Positions 1 to 7,129 of a stretch of DNA of 7,626 bases are shown piece after piece; position 1 is the first letter of the stretch; each line of letters opens with the position of its first letter. The notes under the pieces are model-generated. The model saw only the letters and a list, made by a program, of their open reading frames with translations. It searched no databases and had not been told where the DNA came from. A program made the position numbers and the translations under genes. Where the stretch lies: positions 1 to 7,626 of the forward strand of contig CAIZHL010000466.1 in the NCBI GenBank assembly GCA_903932755.1, written 5' to 3'. This stretch comes from an uncultured beta proteobacterium (GTDB lineage: Bacteria; Pseudomonadota; Gammaproteobacteria; Burkholderiales; Rhodocyclaceae).

Positions 1-1
1 G

Positions 2-28
2 GAGTACATTGCGACGCTGGGACGATAG
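2..28 (+). CDS. Possible C-terminal tail of a rightward gene (partial)
   Basis: In the second forward frame the first bases read E-Y-I-A-T-L-G-R followed by a TAG stop at 26-28. The stop lies 23 bases before a strong hairpin terminator, which is where a gene end is expected, and this gene would be convergent with mpl. Eight residues are too few to identify a protein, and open reading by chance over this length is easy. The call rests only on position relative to the terminator. Confidence 0.3.
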   Translation, partial: EYIATLGR

Positions 29-49
29 CCGGATCCGGCAGGAAACAGG

Positions 50-84
50 AAAAACGGCCCGCGGAATCCGCGGGCCGTTTGCTT
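50..84. terminator. Bidirectional Rho-independent terminator
   Basis: A perfect 13-bp inverted repeat (aaacggcccgcgg at 52-64, ccgcgggccgttt at 68-80) is separated by a 3-base loop. On the minus strand, the direction of mpl, the stem runs into five T residues (complement of 50-54), a good U-tract. On the plus strand it ends in TTT followed by gctttt. It begins 40 bases beyond the mpl stop codon. It probably ends mpl transcription and also that of a rightward gene coming from outside the window. Confidence 0.85.
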
Positions 85-119
85 TTCATTCGTACCGGAT
101 CGGCGGCAACGCGCCGGCT

Positions 120-1469
120 TCAACCGGCAAGTGCGGCCAGCAGCTTTTCATGGATGCCGCCGAAGCCGCCGTTGCTCATGACCAGCACCTGGTCGCCCGA
201 CAGCGCTTCGGCCGCTACCGCGGCCACCAGCCGGTCCAGATCGTCGAACGCGCGCGCCTTGTTGCCAAGCGGCCCTAGCGCAGCGGCGGCATCCCAGCCC
301 AGGTTGGCGGCATAGCAATAGGTTTCATCGGCTTCCGCCAGGCTTTGCGGCAGTTGTTCCTTCATCGAACCGAGTTTCATGGTGTTCGAACGGGGTTCCA
401 GCACTGCCAGGATTCTGGCTTTGCCGACCCGTTGGCGGAGGCCTTCAAGAGTGACGCGAATCGCCGTCGGGTGGTGGGCAAAGTCGTCGATCACGGTGAC
501 GCCGCGCACCTCGCCGCGCACCTCGAGCCGACGTTTGATGCCGCTGAAGCTTTCCAGGGCTTTCAGGCCGGCGGCTACAGGAACGCCGGCATGACGCGCA
601 GCGGCCAGGGCGGCCACTGCGTTGGCACGATTGTGGGCTCCGGCAAGATCGAAGCGAGCCACGCGACCTAAATTCTTTCCGTTCAAGCTCACACCGAAAC
701 CTCCCGCCGCATCGGCCTCCCCCGCCTGCCATCCCTCTCCACCGTTGAACCATTCGACCGGGGTCCAGCAGCCGAGCGCCAGTACGCGCTTCAAGGCATC
801 TTCCCGGGCATTTGCGACGACTAGCCCGTTTCCCGGCAAAGTACGAACCAAATGATGGAATTGAGTCTCGATGGCCGCAAGATCAACGAAGATGTCCGCA
901 TGATCAAACTCAAGATTGTTCAGGATGGTGGTCCGCGGCTGGTAATGCACAAACTTGGAGCGCTTGTCGCAAAAGGCGGTGTCGTACTCGTCGGCCTCGA
1001 TGACGAAAAAGGCTGAATCGGTCAGCCGTGCGGAAACTCCAAAGCCCTGAGGCACGCCGCCGACCAGGAAGGAAGGGTTCAGCCCGGCCTCATCCAGAAT
1101 CCACGCCAGAAGCGATGTGGTCGTCGTCTTGCCGTGCGTTCCGGCGACACCGAGCACCCATCGGCCGCGCAGGATGTTATCGGCCAGCCATTGCGGGCCC
1201 GAAACATAGGGCAGATTGCGCTCGAGAATGGTTTCCAGCAACGGATTGCCGCGCGATATCGCATTGCCGACGACAAACAGATCAGGGTTCAGCGCGAGTT
1301 GGCCGGAGTCGTAGCCCTGCACCAGATCGATGCCCTGGGCCTCAAGCTGGGTGCTCATCGGCGGATAAACATTCGCGTCGCAACCCGTGACACGATGCCC
1401 CGCCGCTCGCGCCAGCAGGGCAATACCGCCCATGAAGGTGCCGCAGATGCCAAGGATGTGAATATGCAT
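120..1469 (-). CDS. mpl: UDP-N-acetylmuramate:L-alanyl-gamma-D-glutamyl-meso-diaminopimelate ligase (murein peptide recycling)
   Basis: This cytoplasmic Mur-family ligase joins the recycled tripeptide L-Ala-gamma-D-Glu-meso-DAP to UDP-MurNAc with ATP, returning turnover products to peptidoglycan synthesis. The product has 449 residues, close to the family's roughly 450-460. Seen in order: an N-terminal Rossmann-type UDP-MurNAc domain starting MHIHILGICGTFMGG, the Mur P-loop GTHGKTTT at 110-117, EADEYD at 158-163, NNLEFDHAD at 184-192, DDFAHHPTA at 328-336 in the C-terminal ligase domain, EPRSNTMK at 358-365 and a terminal MSNGGFGGIH at 431-440. FMGG near the N-terminus, EPRSNTMK and the end motif favour Mpl over MurC. 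The ATG at 1467-1469 is chosen because it begins the conserved sequence; the frame stays open to 1655, but those 62 extra residues have no family counterpart and run into the divergent gene. The ribosome site is weak (ggaac). The gene is alone on this strand and followed by a terminator. Confidence 0.96.
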   Translation of the reverse strand: MHIHILGICGTFMGGIALLARAAGHRVTGCDANVYPPMSTQLEAQGIDLVQGYDSGQLALNPDLFVVGNAISRGNPLLETILERNLPYVSGPQWLADNILRGRWVLGVAGTHGKTTTTSLLAWILDEAGLNPSFLVGGVPQGFGVSARLTDSAFFVIEADEYDTAFCDKRSKFVHYQPRTTILNNLEFDHADIFVDLAAIETQFHHLVRTLPGNGLVVANAREDALKRVLALGCWTPVEWFNGGEGWQAGEADAAGGFGVSLNGKNLGRVARFDLAGAHNRANAVAALAAARHAGVPVAAGLKALESFSGIKRRLEVRGEVRGVTVIDDFAHHPTAIRVTLEGLRQRVGKARILAVLEPRSNTMKLGSMKEQLPQSLAEADETYCYAANLGWDAAAALGPLGNKARAFDDLDRLVAAVAAEALSGDQVLVMSNGGFGGIHEKLLAALAG

Positions 1470-1497
1470 GTCACCGTTCCATGAAATAATGGTGCGG

Positions 1498-1503
1498 ATT
1501 CTA
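1498..1503 (-). promoter_or_regulatory. Candidate -10 box of the mpl promoter
   Basis: On the minus strand the sequence TAGAAT, matching five of six bases of TATAAT, lies 28 bases upstream of the mpl ATG, which would give a 5' leader of roughly 20 bases. No good TTGACA-like -35 element sits at 16-18 bases; that position falls in the GC-rich dyad at 1508-1544, so an activator or another sigma contact may be needed. The call is from pattern only. Confidence 0.4.
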
Positions 1504-1507
1504 TCCC

Positions 1508-1544
1508 GCCCGGGAATACCCTCCGCCAGCGGAAGGTCCCGGGC
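1508..1544. repeat. Nested inverted repeat in the divergent mpl / 201-aa gene promoter region
   Basis: An outer pair gcccggga (1508-1515) and tcccgggc (1537-1544) are exact inverted copies separated by 21 bases. Inside lies a second pair, tccgc (1522-1526) and gcgga (1529-1533), with a 2-base centre. The two dyad centres are offset by about 1.5 bases. The structure lies just upstream of the candidate mpl -10 box and covers the -35 position, as an operator for a dimeric regulator might. It could equally be a chance product of GC-rich sequence. Confidence 0.5.
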
Positions 1545-1585
1545 ATAACCGCCGCCGCATTCGCCAGACCGAGCCGATCCGCGCC

Positions 1586-2191
1586 ATGCCTCGCCGCAAA
1601 CTTGCCCCATCAGCCTCCAGCCACCTGCGCCGCAGCATTGCCGGTGCGGCGGCACGCCTCATGGCAGAAGAGGGGATCAGCGATTACGGAGCGGCGAAAC
1701 GCAAGGCGGCGCGCAGTTTGGGTGCCGCGGATGGCGAGGCGTTGCCGACCAACGAGGAAATCGAGACCGAACTGCGTGCCTGGCAGTCGCTCTACCAGGA
1801 GGACGAGCAGCGCGAACGGGTCCACGATTTGCGCACGACGGCCCTTGAGGTGATGCAGTTGCTGGCTGAATTTCATCCCTACCTCACCGGCGGCGCACTG
1901 GACGGAACCGCGGGGCGCTACTCGGCTGTGGAGATAGACCTGTACGCCGACAGCAGTAAAGATGTCGAGATCGCGCTGCTATCTCACGGCATCTCCTACG
2001 ATACGATGGATAACCGTCGAATCGGCGTTGAGGCGCAGCTGCGCCTGGACTGGAACGATTTCCCCGTATTGATTTCGATATATCCACCCGTTGCAGAGCG
2101 GCAGCAACCGAAGAGCCCCCACGGCGGGCGGGGCCGCCACAGGGTCCGGGCCGATGCGGTGATCGAACTGTTGCGCGAAGCGCCCGAATGA
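1586..2191 (+). CDS. Conserved protein of unknown function, possible nucleotidyltransferase-like fold
   Basis: The product has 201 residues, is soluble, and has no signal peptide or membrane segment. I recall similar unnamed proteins in betaproteobacteria but know no function for them. Residues 1-20 are basic. Residues 22-46 (around ARLMAEEGISDYGAAKRKAA) form an amphipathic helical region, and 56-98 a long charged helical stretch. Residues 105-131 contain G107-T..G110 followed by E116-I-D118-L and a strand-like run. This resembles the G-[GS]...[DE]-h-[DE]-h signature of nucleotidyltransferases, with D155 (RLDW) as a possible third acidic residue; that reading is inference. The tail at 178-188 is rich in Arg, Gly and His. 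The ATG at 1586 is the only good upstream start, though no clear Shine-Dalgarno precedes it; Met26 is a less likely alternative because it would remove part of the first helical region. The stop overlaps the start of the TlpA-like gene, suggesting co-translation. Confidence 0.85.
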   Translation: MPRRKLAPSASSHLRRSIAGAAARLMAEEGISDYGAAKRKAARSLGAADGEALPTNEEIETELRAWQSLYQEDEQRERVHDLRTTALEVMQLLAEFHPYLTGGALDGTAGRYSAVEIDLYADSSKDVEIALLSHGISYDTMDNRRIGVEAQLRLDWNDFPVLISIYPPVAERQQPKSPHGGRGRHRVRADAVIELLREAPE

Positions 2192-2727
2192 AGCGCCCGC
2201 TGCTCTGGTCATTGCTGGGCGGCGCTGCCGTGCTTGCCGCAGTAGCCGGTTATCGACTTGGCGTGACGGGGAAAAGCACCGAAACTGCGGCGGCGACCGT
2301 CCCGGCACTGCCGATTTTTGAGCTGACCCTGACCGATTTTAACGGGCAAGGACAGAGCTTCGGCCAATGGCGAGGCAAGGTTCTGATCGTCAACTATTGG
2401 GCAACCTGGTGTCACCCCTGCCGCGAAGAAATGCCCGGATTTTCCCGCCTGCAGGACAAGTATCGCGACAAAGGCGTTCAGTTTGTAGGCATCAGTATCG
2501 ATACCGCAGACAAAATCGTCGAATTTCAGAAAACAACCCCTGTGACCTACCCCCTGCTGATCGGCGACATCAGCGCAATGGAAAATAGCGCCAAGTTGGG
2601 CAACTCTCGTCAGGCATTGCCTTTCACCGCCGTGTTTGACCGCGATGGCCGGCTTGCCGCGACCAAGCTGGGACGTTTGGCGGAGCCTGAACTGGACCGG
2701 CAACTGGCTGAACTGATTTCACGGTAG
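2188..2727 (+). CDS. TlpA/ResA-like membrane-anchored thiol:disulfide oxidoreductase
   Basis: This is a thioredoxin-fold protein of the TlpA/AhpC-TSA group, 179 residues, probably anchored in the inner membrane with its domain in the periplasm. Such proteins usually reduce disulfides, for example in apocytochrome c or copper-site maturation; the substrate here cannot be told. Residues 2-3 are Lys-Arg, 4-22 form one hydrophobic segment, and a short Thr/Ala-rich spacer runs to about 40. The thioredoxin domain follows: [21 protein letters not shown] at 63-83 (active-site C75-H-P-C78), a GISID strand at 101-105, and the cis-proline loop [12 protein letters not shown] at 143-154 with P145. The His-Pro pair between the cysteines is shared with DsbA, whereas most TlpA/ResA members have other residues there. 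The ATG overlaps the upstream stop (ATGA at 2188-2191), so translation is probably coupled. Base composition is lower in GC than in accC. Confidence 0.92.
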   Translation: MKRPLLWSLLGGAAVLAAVAGYRLGVTGKSTETAAATVPALPIFELTLTDFNGQGQSFGQWRGKVLIVNYWATWCHPCREEMPGFSRLQDKYRDKGVQFVGISIDTADKIVEFQKTTPVTYPLLIGDISAMENSAKLGNSRQALPFTAVFDRDGRLAATKLGRLAEPELDRQLAELISR

Positions 2728-2765
2728 CTGGACAAAGTGCGGTCATTTGCGGCAAACTTGCACCC

Positions 2766-3254
2766 ATGACGAAGCAAACACGCACTAAAGCAAATGCCGA
2801 CCAAGGGCCGAACGACGCCGTTCTGGTACTCCACGGCCCGAATCTCAACCTGCTGGGGACCCGTGAGCCGGAAATTTACGGCCACACCACGCTGGCCACG
2901 ATTCACGCGGCCATGGAAGCACGTGCCCGTTCCTTCGGCATCCGGCTGGAAAGTTTTCAGAGCAATCACGAAGGGGAACTGATCGACCGGGTGCAGTCCG
3001 CCCGCGAACAGGGCGTGCGCTTCATCATCATCAACCCGGCGGGCTACACCCATACCAGCGTTGCCTTGCGCGACGCCCTGGCCGCCGTTGCGATACCGTT
3101 CATCGAAGTCCACCTGTCGAATGTGCATGCGCGGGAAGCCTTCCGTCGTCATTCGTATTTCTCCGATGCCGCCGTCGGCGTCATCTCAGGCCTTGGTGCG
3201 CAAGGCTACGAACTGGCGCTGGAAGCGGCTTTGGCCCGCTTGCGCGCTGCCTGA
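2766..3254 (+). CDS. aroQ: Type II 3-dehydroquinate dehydratase
   Basis: AroQ converts 3-dehydroquinate to 3-dehydroshikimate, the third step of the shikimate pathway, as a cytoplasmic dodecamer. The 162-residue product carries the full type II active site. By spacing against the Mycobacterium tuberculosis enzyme these are N26, R33, the catalytic Y38 (GTREPEIYG), N90 and H96 in [11 protein letters not shown]116 in FIEVHLSN, R123 and R127. The Gly-rich ISGLGAQGY near the end is also typical. The first 17 residues, rich in Lys, Thr and Gln, are an extension, since most members start about where [10 protein letters not shown] begins (residue 17). The ATG at 2766 is kept because no other ATG, GTG or TTG precedes the conserved core in frame, but no Shine-Dalgarno is visible. 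It lies 38 bases after the TlpA-like gene and 54 bases before accB, a placement common in proteobacteria. Confidence 0.97.
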   Translation: MTKQTRTKANADQGPNDAVLVLHGPNLNLLGTREPEIYGHTTLATIHAAMEARARSFGIRLESFQSNHEGELIDRVQSAREQGVRFIIINPAGYTHTSVALRDALAAVAIPFIEVHLSNVHAREAFRRHSYFSDAAVGVISGLGAQGYELALEAALARLRAA

Positions 3255-3267
3255 CCCATCTGAAATT

Positions 3268-3298
3268 GCGGCGGCTGCGGCCGTCGCTCCCTTGTTTT
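3268..3298 (+). terminator. Candidate weak terminator or attenuator hairpin in the accB leader
   Basis: Between aroQ and accB, gcggcggc (3268-3275) can pair with gccgtcgc (3280-3287) through a TGCG loop, giving an 8-bp stem with one G-U pair. It is followed by tcccttgtttt, a broken T-rich run ending just before the accB ribosome site. This could partly end aroQ transcription or modulate accB. The T-run is poor and the region is GC-rich, so chance pairing is possible. Confidence 0.35.
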
Positions 3299-3303
3299 AG
3301 GAG
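3299..3303 (+). promoter_or_regulatory. Shine-Dalgarno of accB
   Basis: AGGAG stands 5 bases before the accB ATG. It is the clearest ribosome site of the TlpA-aroQ-accB-accC run and fixes the accB start; aroQ and accC have only weak sites, which suggests that accB is translated most strongly. Confidence 0.75.
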
Positions 3304-3308
3304 TCCCC

Positions 3309-3764
<456 letters not shown>

Positions 3765-3766
3765 GC

Positions 3767-5131
<1,365 letters not shown>

Positions 5132-5135
5132 CAGG

Positions 5136-6047
5136 ATGTGGGTCAGCGTCACCCTTGAGACCGACGCCGCACACGCGGACGCGCTGTCCGAGGCCCTGCT
5201 TGCGGCCGGCGCGATTTCCGTCAGCGTCGAGGATGCGCAGGCGGGAACCGACGAAGAAACGCCGCAGTTCGGCGAACCTGGCGGCGCCAACGACCAGCCC
5301 ATCGTTCCCTTGTGGGCCGAAAGCCGCGTCGTCGCCCTGTTCGACCCGTCAGCCGACCTGATCGGCCGCATCGCCGCCGCCACAGTCGCCGCCGGCATCG
5401 ACGACCTGCCCGAAATCGAACTGGACGAAGTCCCCGAGCAGGACTGGGTGCGCCTGACGCAAGCGCAGTTCGATCCGATCCGGGTCGATGAACGCTTGTG
5501 GATCGTGCCTTCATGGCATGCCGCGCCCGACCCGAAGGCGACCAACCTGATACTCGATCCGGGTCTGGCCTTCGGCACCGGCTCGCATCCCACCACCTTC
5601 CTCTGCCTGCAGTGGCTGAGCGAAATCCTGAACGGCGGACAAGGGACACCGCCAAGCGTGCTTGATTACGGCTGCGGTTCGGGCATCCTCGGCATCGCAG
5701 CGGCGAAGCTGGGCGCCGCGTCGGTGCTGGGGGTGGATATCGACGACAATGCCCTGATCGCCGCCGCCGACAACGCCGGCAACAATAAGGTGGCGCTTGC
5801 CTTGCGCCATTCGAAAGAACCGCTCGACGAACGCTTCGACATCGTGATCGCCAACATCCTGACCAACCCCTTGTGCGTACTGGCGCCACTCTTGGCCGGT
5901 CGCATCGCTGCCGGCGGGCGCATCGCCCTGGCGGGCGTGCTGGCGCCGCAGGCGGAACAGGTCATCGCCGCCTATGCGCCATGGATTGAACTGCACGTCG
6001 GCGCCGAACGCGAAGGCTGGGTGCGGCTGGAAGGCCAGCAGTGCTGA
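5136..6047 (+). CDS. prmA: Ribosomal protein L11 methyltransferase
   Basis: PrmA trimethylates ribosomal protein L11 with S-adenosylmethionine as donor; in E. coli it is not essential. The product has 303 residues, near the usual 290-300. An N-terminal L11-recognition domain (about 1-100) begins MWVSVTLETDAAHADALSEAL, and the linker carries EQDWVRLTQAQFDP at 101-114. DPGLAFGTGSHPTT at 141-154 is the characteristic PrmA motif. VLDYGCGSGILGIAA at 175-189 is the SAM-binding motif I, GVDID at 199-203 binds the ribose, and ANILTNPL at 239-246 takes the place of motif IV. It starts 4 bases after the accC stop, with only aaggg about 11 bases upstream. Its end overlaps the next gene by 7 bp. The accBC-prmA order is common in betaproteobacteria and gammaproteobacteria. 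Confidence 0.98.
   Translation: MWVSVTLETDAAHADALSEALLAAGAISVSVEDAQAGTDEETPQFGEPGGANDQPIVPLWAESRVVALFDPSADLIGRIAAATVAAGIDDLPEIELDEVPEQDWVRLTQAQFDPIRVDERLWIVPSWHAAPDPKATNLILDPGLAFGTGSHPTTFLCLQWLSEILNGGQGTPPSVLDYGCGSGILGIAAAKLGAASVLGVDIDDNALIAAADNAGNNKVALALRHSKEPLDERFDIVIANILTNPLCVLAPLLAGRIAAGGRIALAGVLAPQAEQVIAAYAPWIELHVGAEREGWVRLEGQQC
6029..6034 (+). promoter_or_regulatory. Shine-Dalgarno that decides the GTG start of the zinc-ribbon/DUF3426 gene
   Basis: GGAAGG lies inside the end of prmA, with 6 bases between it and the GTG at 6041. The GTG is the first possible start before the zinc-ribbon motif and places that motif at residues 5-31, as is usual for this family, so a non-ATG start is accepted. 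Confidence 0.6.
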
Positions 6048-7114
6048 CCCGCTGCCCTTCCTGCGCGACCCACTTCCGCGTCACGCCGGAGCAACTCAAG
6101 GCGCGCGGCGGGCGCGTGCGCTGCGGCCAGTGCCAGAATGTCTTCAATGCGCTCGACAGCCTGATCGAGGAACCGCTTGTCGTGGCAGCGCCACTGGCCG
6201 CGGTCGCCGTCCCGCCAGCGCCGACTTTTGAAGAAATTTCCGGGCCGGCGCAGCCGGTCGACACGAAAGAAGCTGGCGGCAAGCTGGCGGAAGCGGAAAC
6301 CGAAGCCGATCCTGCGCGCCCACCGGATGAAGTCATCGCTTTGTCGGAACCGCCTTTCGAAGCGATGCCGGAAACACCCGCCGCAATGCAGATCGATGCG
6401 CAGCCCGACGCGCAACCGGATACGCACACCGACACGCAGTCAGAGCCGATCCCGGAACTGCCGGAACCGACCGAAGCACAGACCGCCGAACAACTGGCTG
6501 AGCCGGCGGTCGAACTGCCGGCAACGCTGCCGGTAGCGGAGCCGCTCGTCGACGAGCGGATAGTCGACGCCGCCGACGCGGCAGCGGAGACCGCAGCCGA
6601 CGACTGGAGCAGCCCCTTTCCCGATCCGCCGCCCCCGCCGCGGCGCTGGCCCTGGGTGATCGGCAGCGTCTTCGCGCTCATCGCCATCGTGCTGCAGGCG
6701 GCGCTGGCGTTTCGCGTCGAACTGGTGGTGCTGTTGCCGGAAGCCAAGCCGGCGCTGGTCGCCCTGTGCGAGATCGCCGGTTGCGAAGTCGGCCTGCCGG
6801 CCAAGGTCTCGCTGGTGGGCATCGAGGCATCCGACCTGCATCCCGACAGCGAGCACAAGGGCCGTCTGGTGCTGGCGGCGACCCTGAAGAGCCGTGCCCC
6901 CTTCGCCCAGCAGTTTCCGCACCTGGAACTCACGCTCACCGACACGGCCGACCAGGCCATCGCGCGCAAGGTGCTGGCGCCGGCGGACTACCTGCCGCCC
7001 GCGACGCCCATCGCCAGCGGCATGCGGCCAAACGCCGACATCCTGGTTGCCATCGGCATCGACGCCGGCGAAATGACGGCCAGCGGTTACCGCCTCTACC
7101 TTTTCTACCCCTGA
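6041..7114 (+). CDS. Zinc-ribbon (MJ0042-type) and DUF3426 single-pass membrane protein
   Basis: The product has 357 residues and its function is unknown. Residues 1-38 form an MJ0042-type zinc ribbon: LTRCPSCATHFRV with C5 and C8, then VRCGQCQNVF with C28 and C31. Residues about 40-200 are a long acidic, Pro/Ala/Glu-rich linker, probably disordered, with a short DxQx-type repeat at 119-134 and a proline run just before the membrane. A hydrophobic segment at about 203-223, preceded by two arginines, should cross the inner membrane. Residues 225-355 match DUF3426 in layout, including the spaced C243 and C248 in LCEIAGC. The likely topology is ribbon inside, DUF3426 domain in the periplasm. Start is GTG, with GGAAGG 6 bases upstream, overlapping prmA by 7 bp, so translation is coupled. 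The linker length is variable in this family; the ribbon cysteines and domain order make the identification firm. Confidence 0.93.
   Translation: MLTRCPSCATHFRVTPEQLKARGGRVRCGQCQNVFNALDSLIEEPLVVAAPLAAVAVPPAPTFEEISGPAQPVDTKEAGGKLAEAETEADPARPPDEVIALSEPPFEAMPETPAAMQIDAQPDAQPDTHTDTQSEPIPELPEPTEAQTAEQLAEPAVELPATLPVAEPLVDERIVDAADAAAETAADDWSSPFPDPPPPPRRWPWVIGSVFALIAIVLQAALAFRVELVVLLPEAKPALVALCEIAGCEVGLPAKVSLVGIEASDLHPDSEHKGRLVLAATLKSRAPFAQQFPHLELTLTDTADQAIARKVLAPADYLPPATPIASGMRPNADILVAIGIDAGEMTASGYRLYLFYP
6395..6442 (+). repeat. Degenerate tetrapeptide (12-base) tandem repeat within the linker
   Basis: Residues 119-134 of the zinc-ribbon/DUF3426 protein read DAQP-DAQP-DTHT-DTQS, four units of four residues. 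The first two are identical as protein and nearly so as DNA; the last two have drifted. It sits in the acidic linker and probably arose by local duplication. Confidence 0.5.
6542..6559. repeat. 18-base perfect palindrome inside the DUF3426 gene
   Basis: ccgctcgtcgacgagcgg is its own reverse complement, with no spacer. It encodes the linker stretch PLVDER, so codon choice in a GC-rich gene may explain it. No regulatory role is shown. Confidence 0.5.
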
Positions 7115-7129
7115 CCTGCGAAAGCTTCC

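Noticed and set aside
28..39. 12-base palindrome gccggatccggc near the left edge
   Set aside because: It is short, GC-rich and has no T-run or repeat partner; the adjacent hairpin at 52-80 explains termination better.
345..671. Forward open frames opposite mpl (also at 1028-1390 and 1134-1484)
   Set aside because: They are shadows of the mpl gene, which has all Mur-ligase motifs on the other strand.
1485..1490. AATAAT as a forward -10 box for the 201-residue gene
   Set aside because: No -35 element lies at a proper distance, and it would give a leader of about 90 bases; the AT-rich patch more likely belongs to the mpl leader.
1470..1655. Extended 62-residue N-terminus of mpl on the minus strand
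   Set aside because: It has no family counterpart, crosses the divergent promoter region and overlaps the start of the unknown gene; the conserved Mpl start is the ATG at 1467-1469.
5962..6969. Minus-strand open frame of 335 codons opposite the DUF3426 gene, rich in Ser, Gly and Ala
   Set aside because: Its low-complexity sequence mirrors the Pro/Ala/Glu-rich linker on the other strand; the forward frame has clear domains and a ribosome site.
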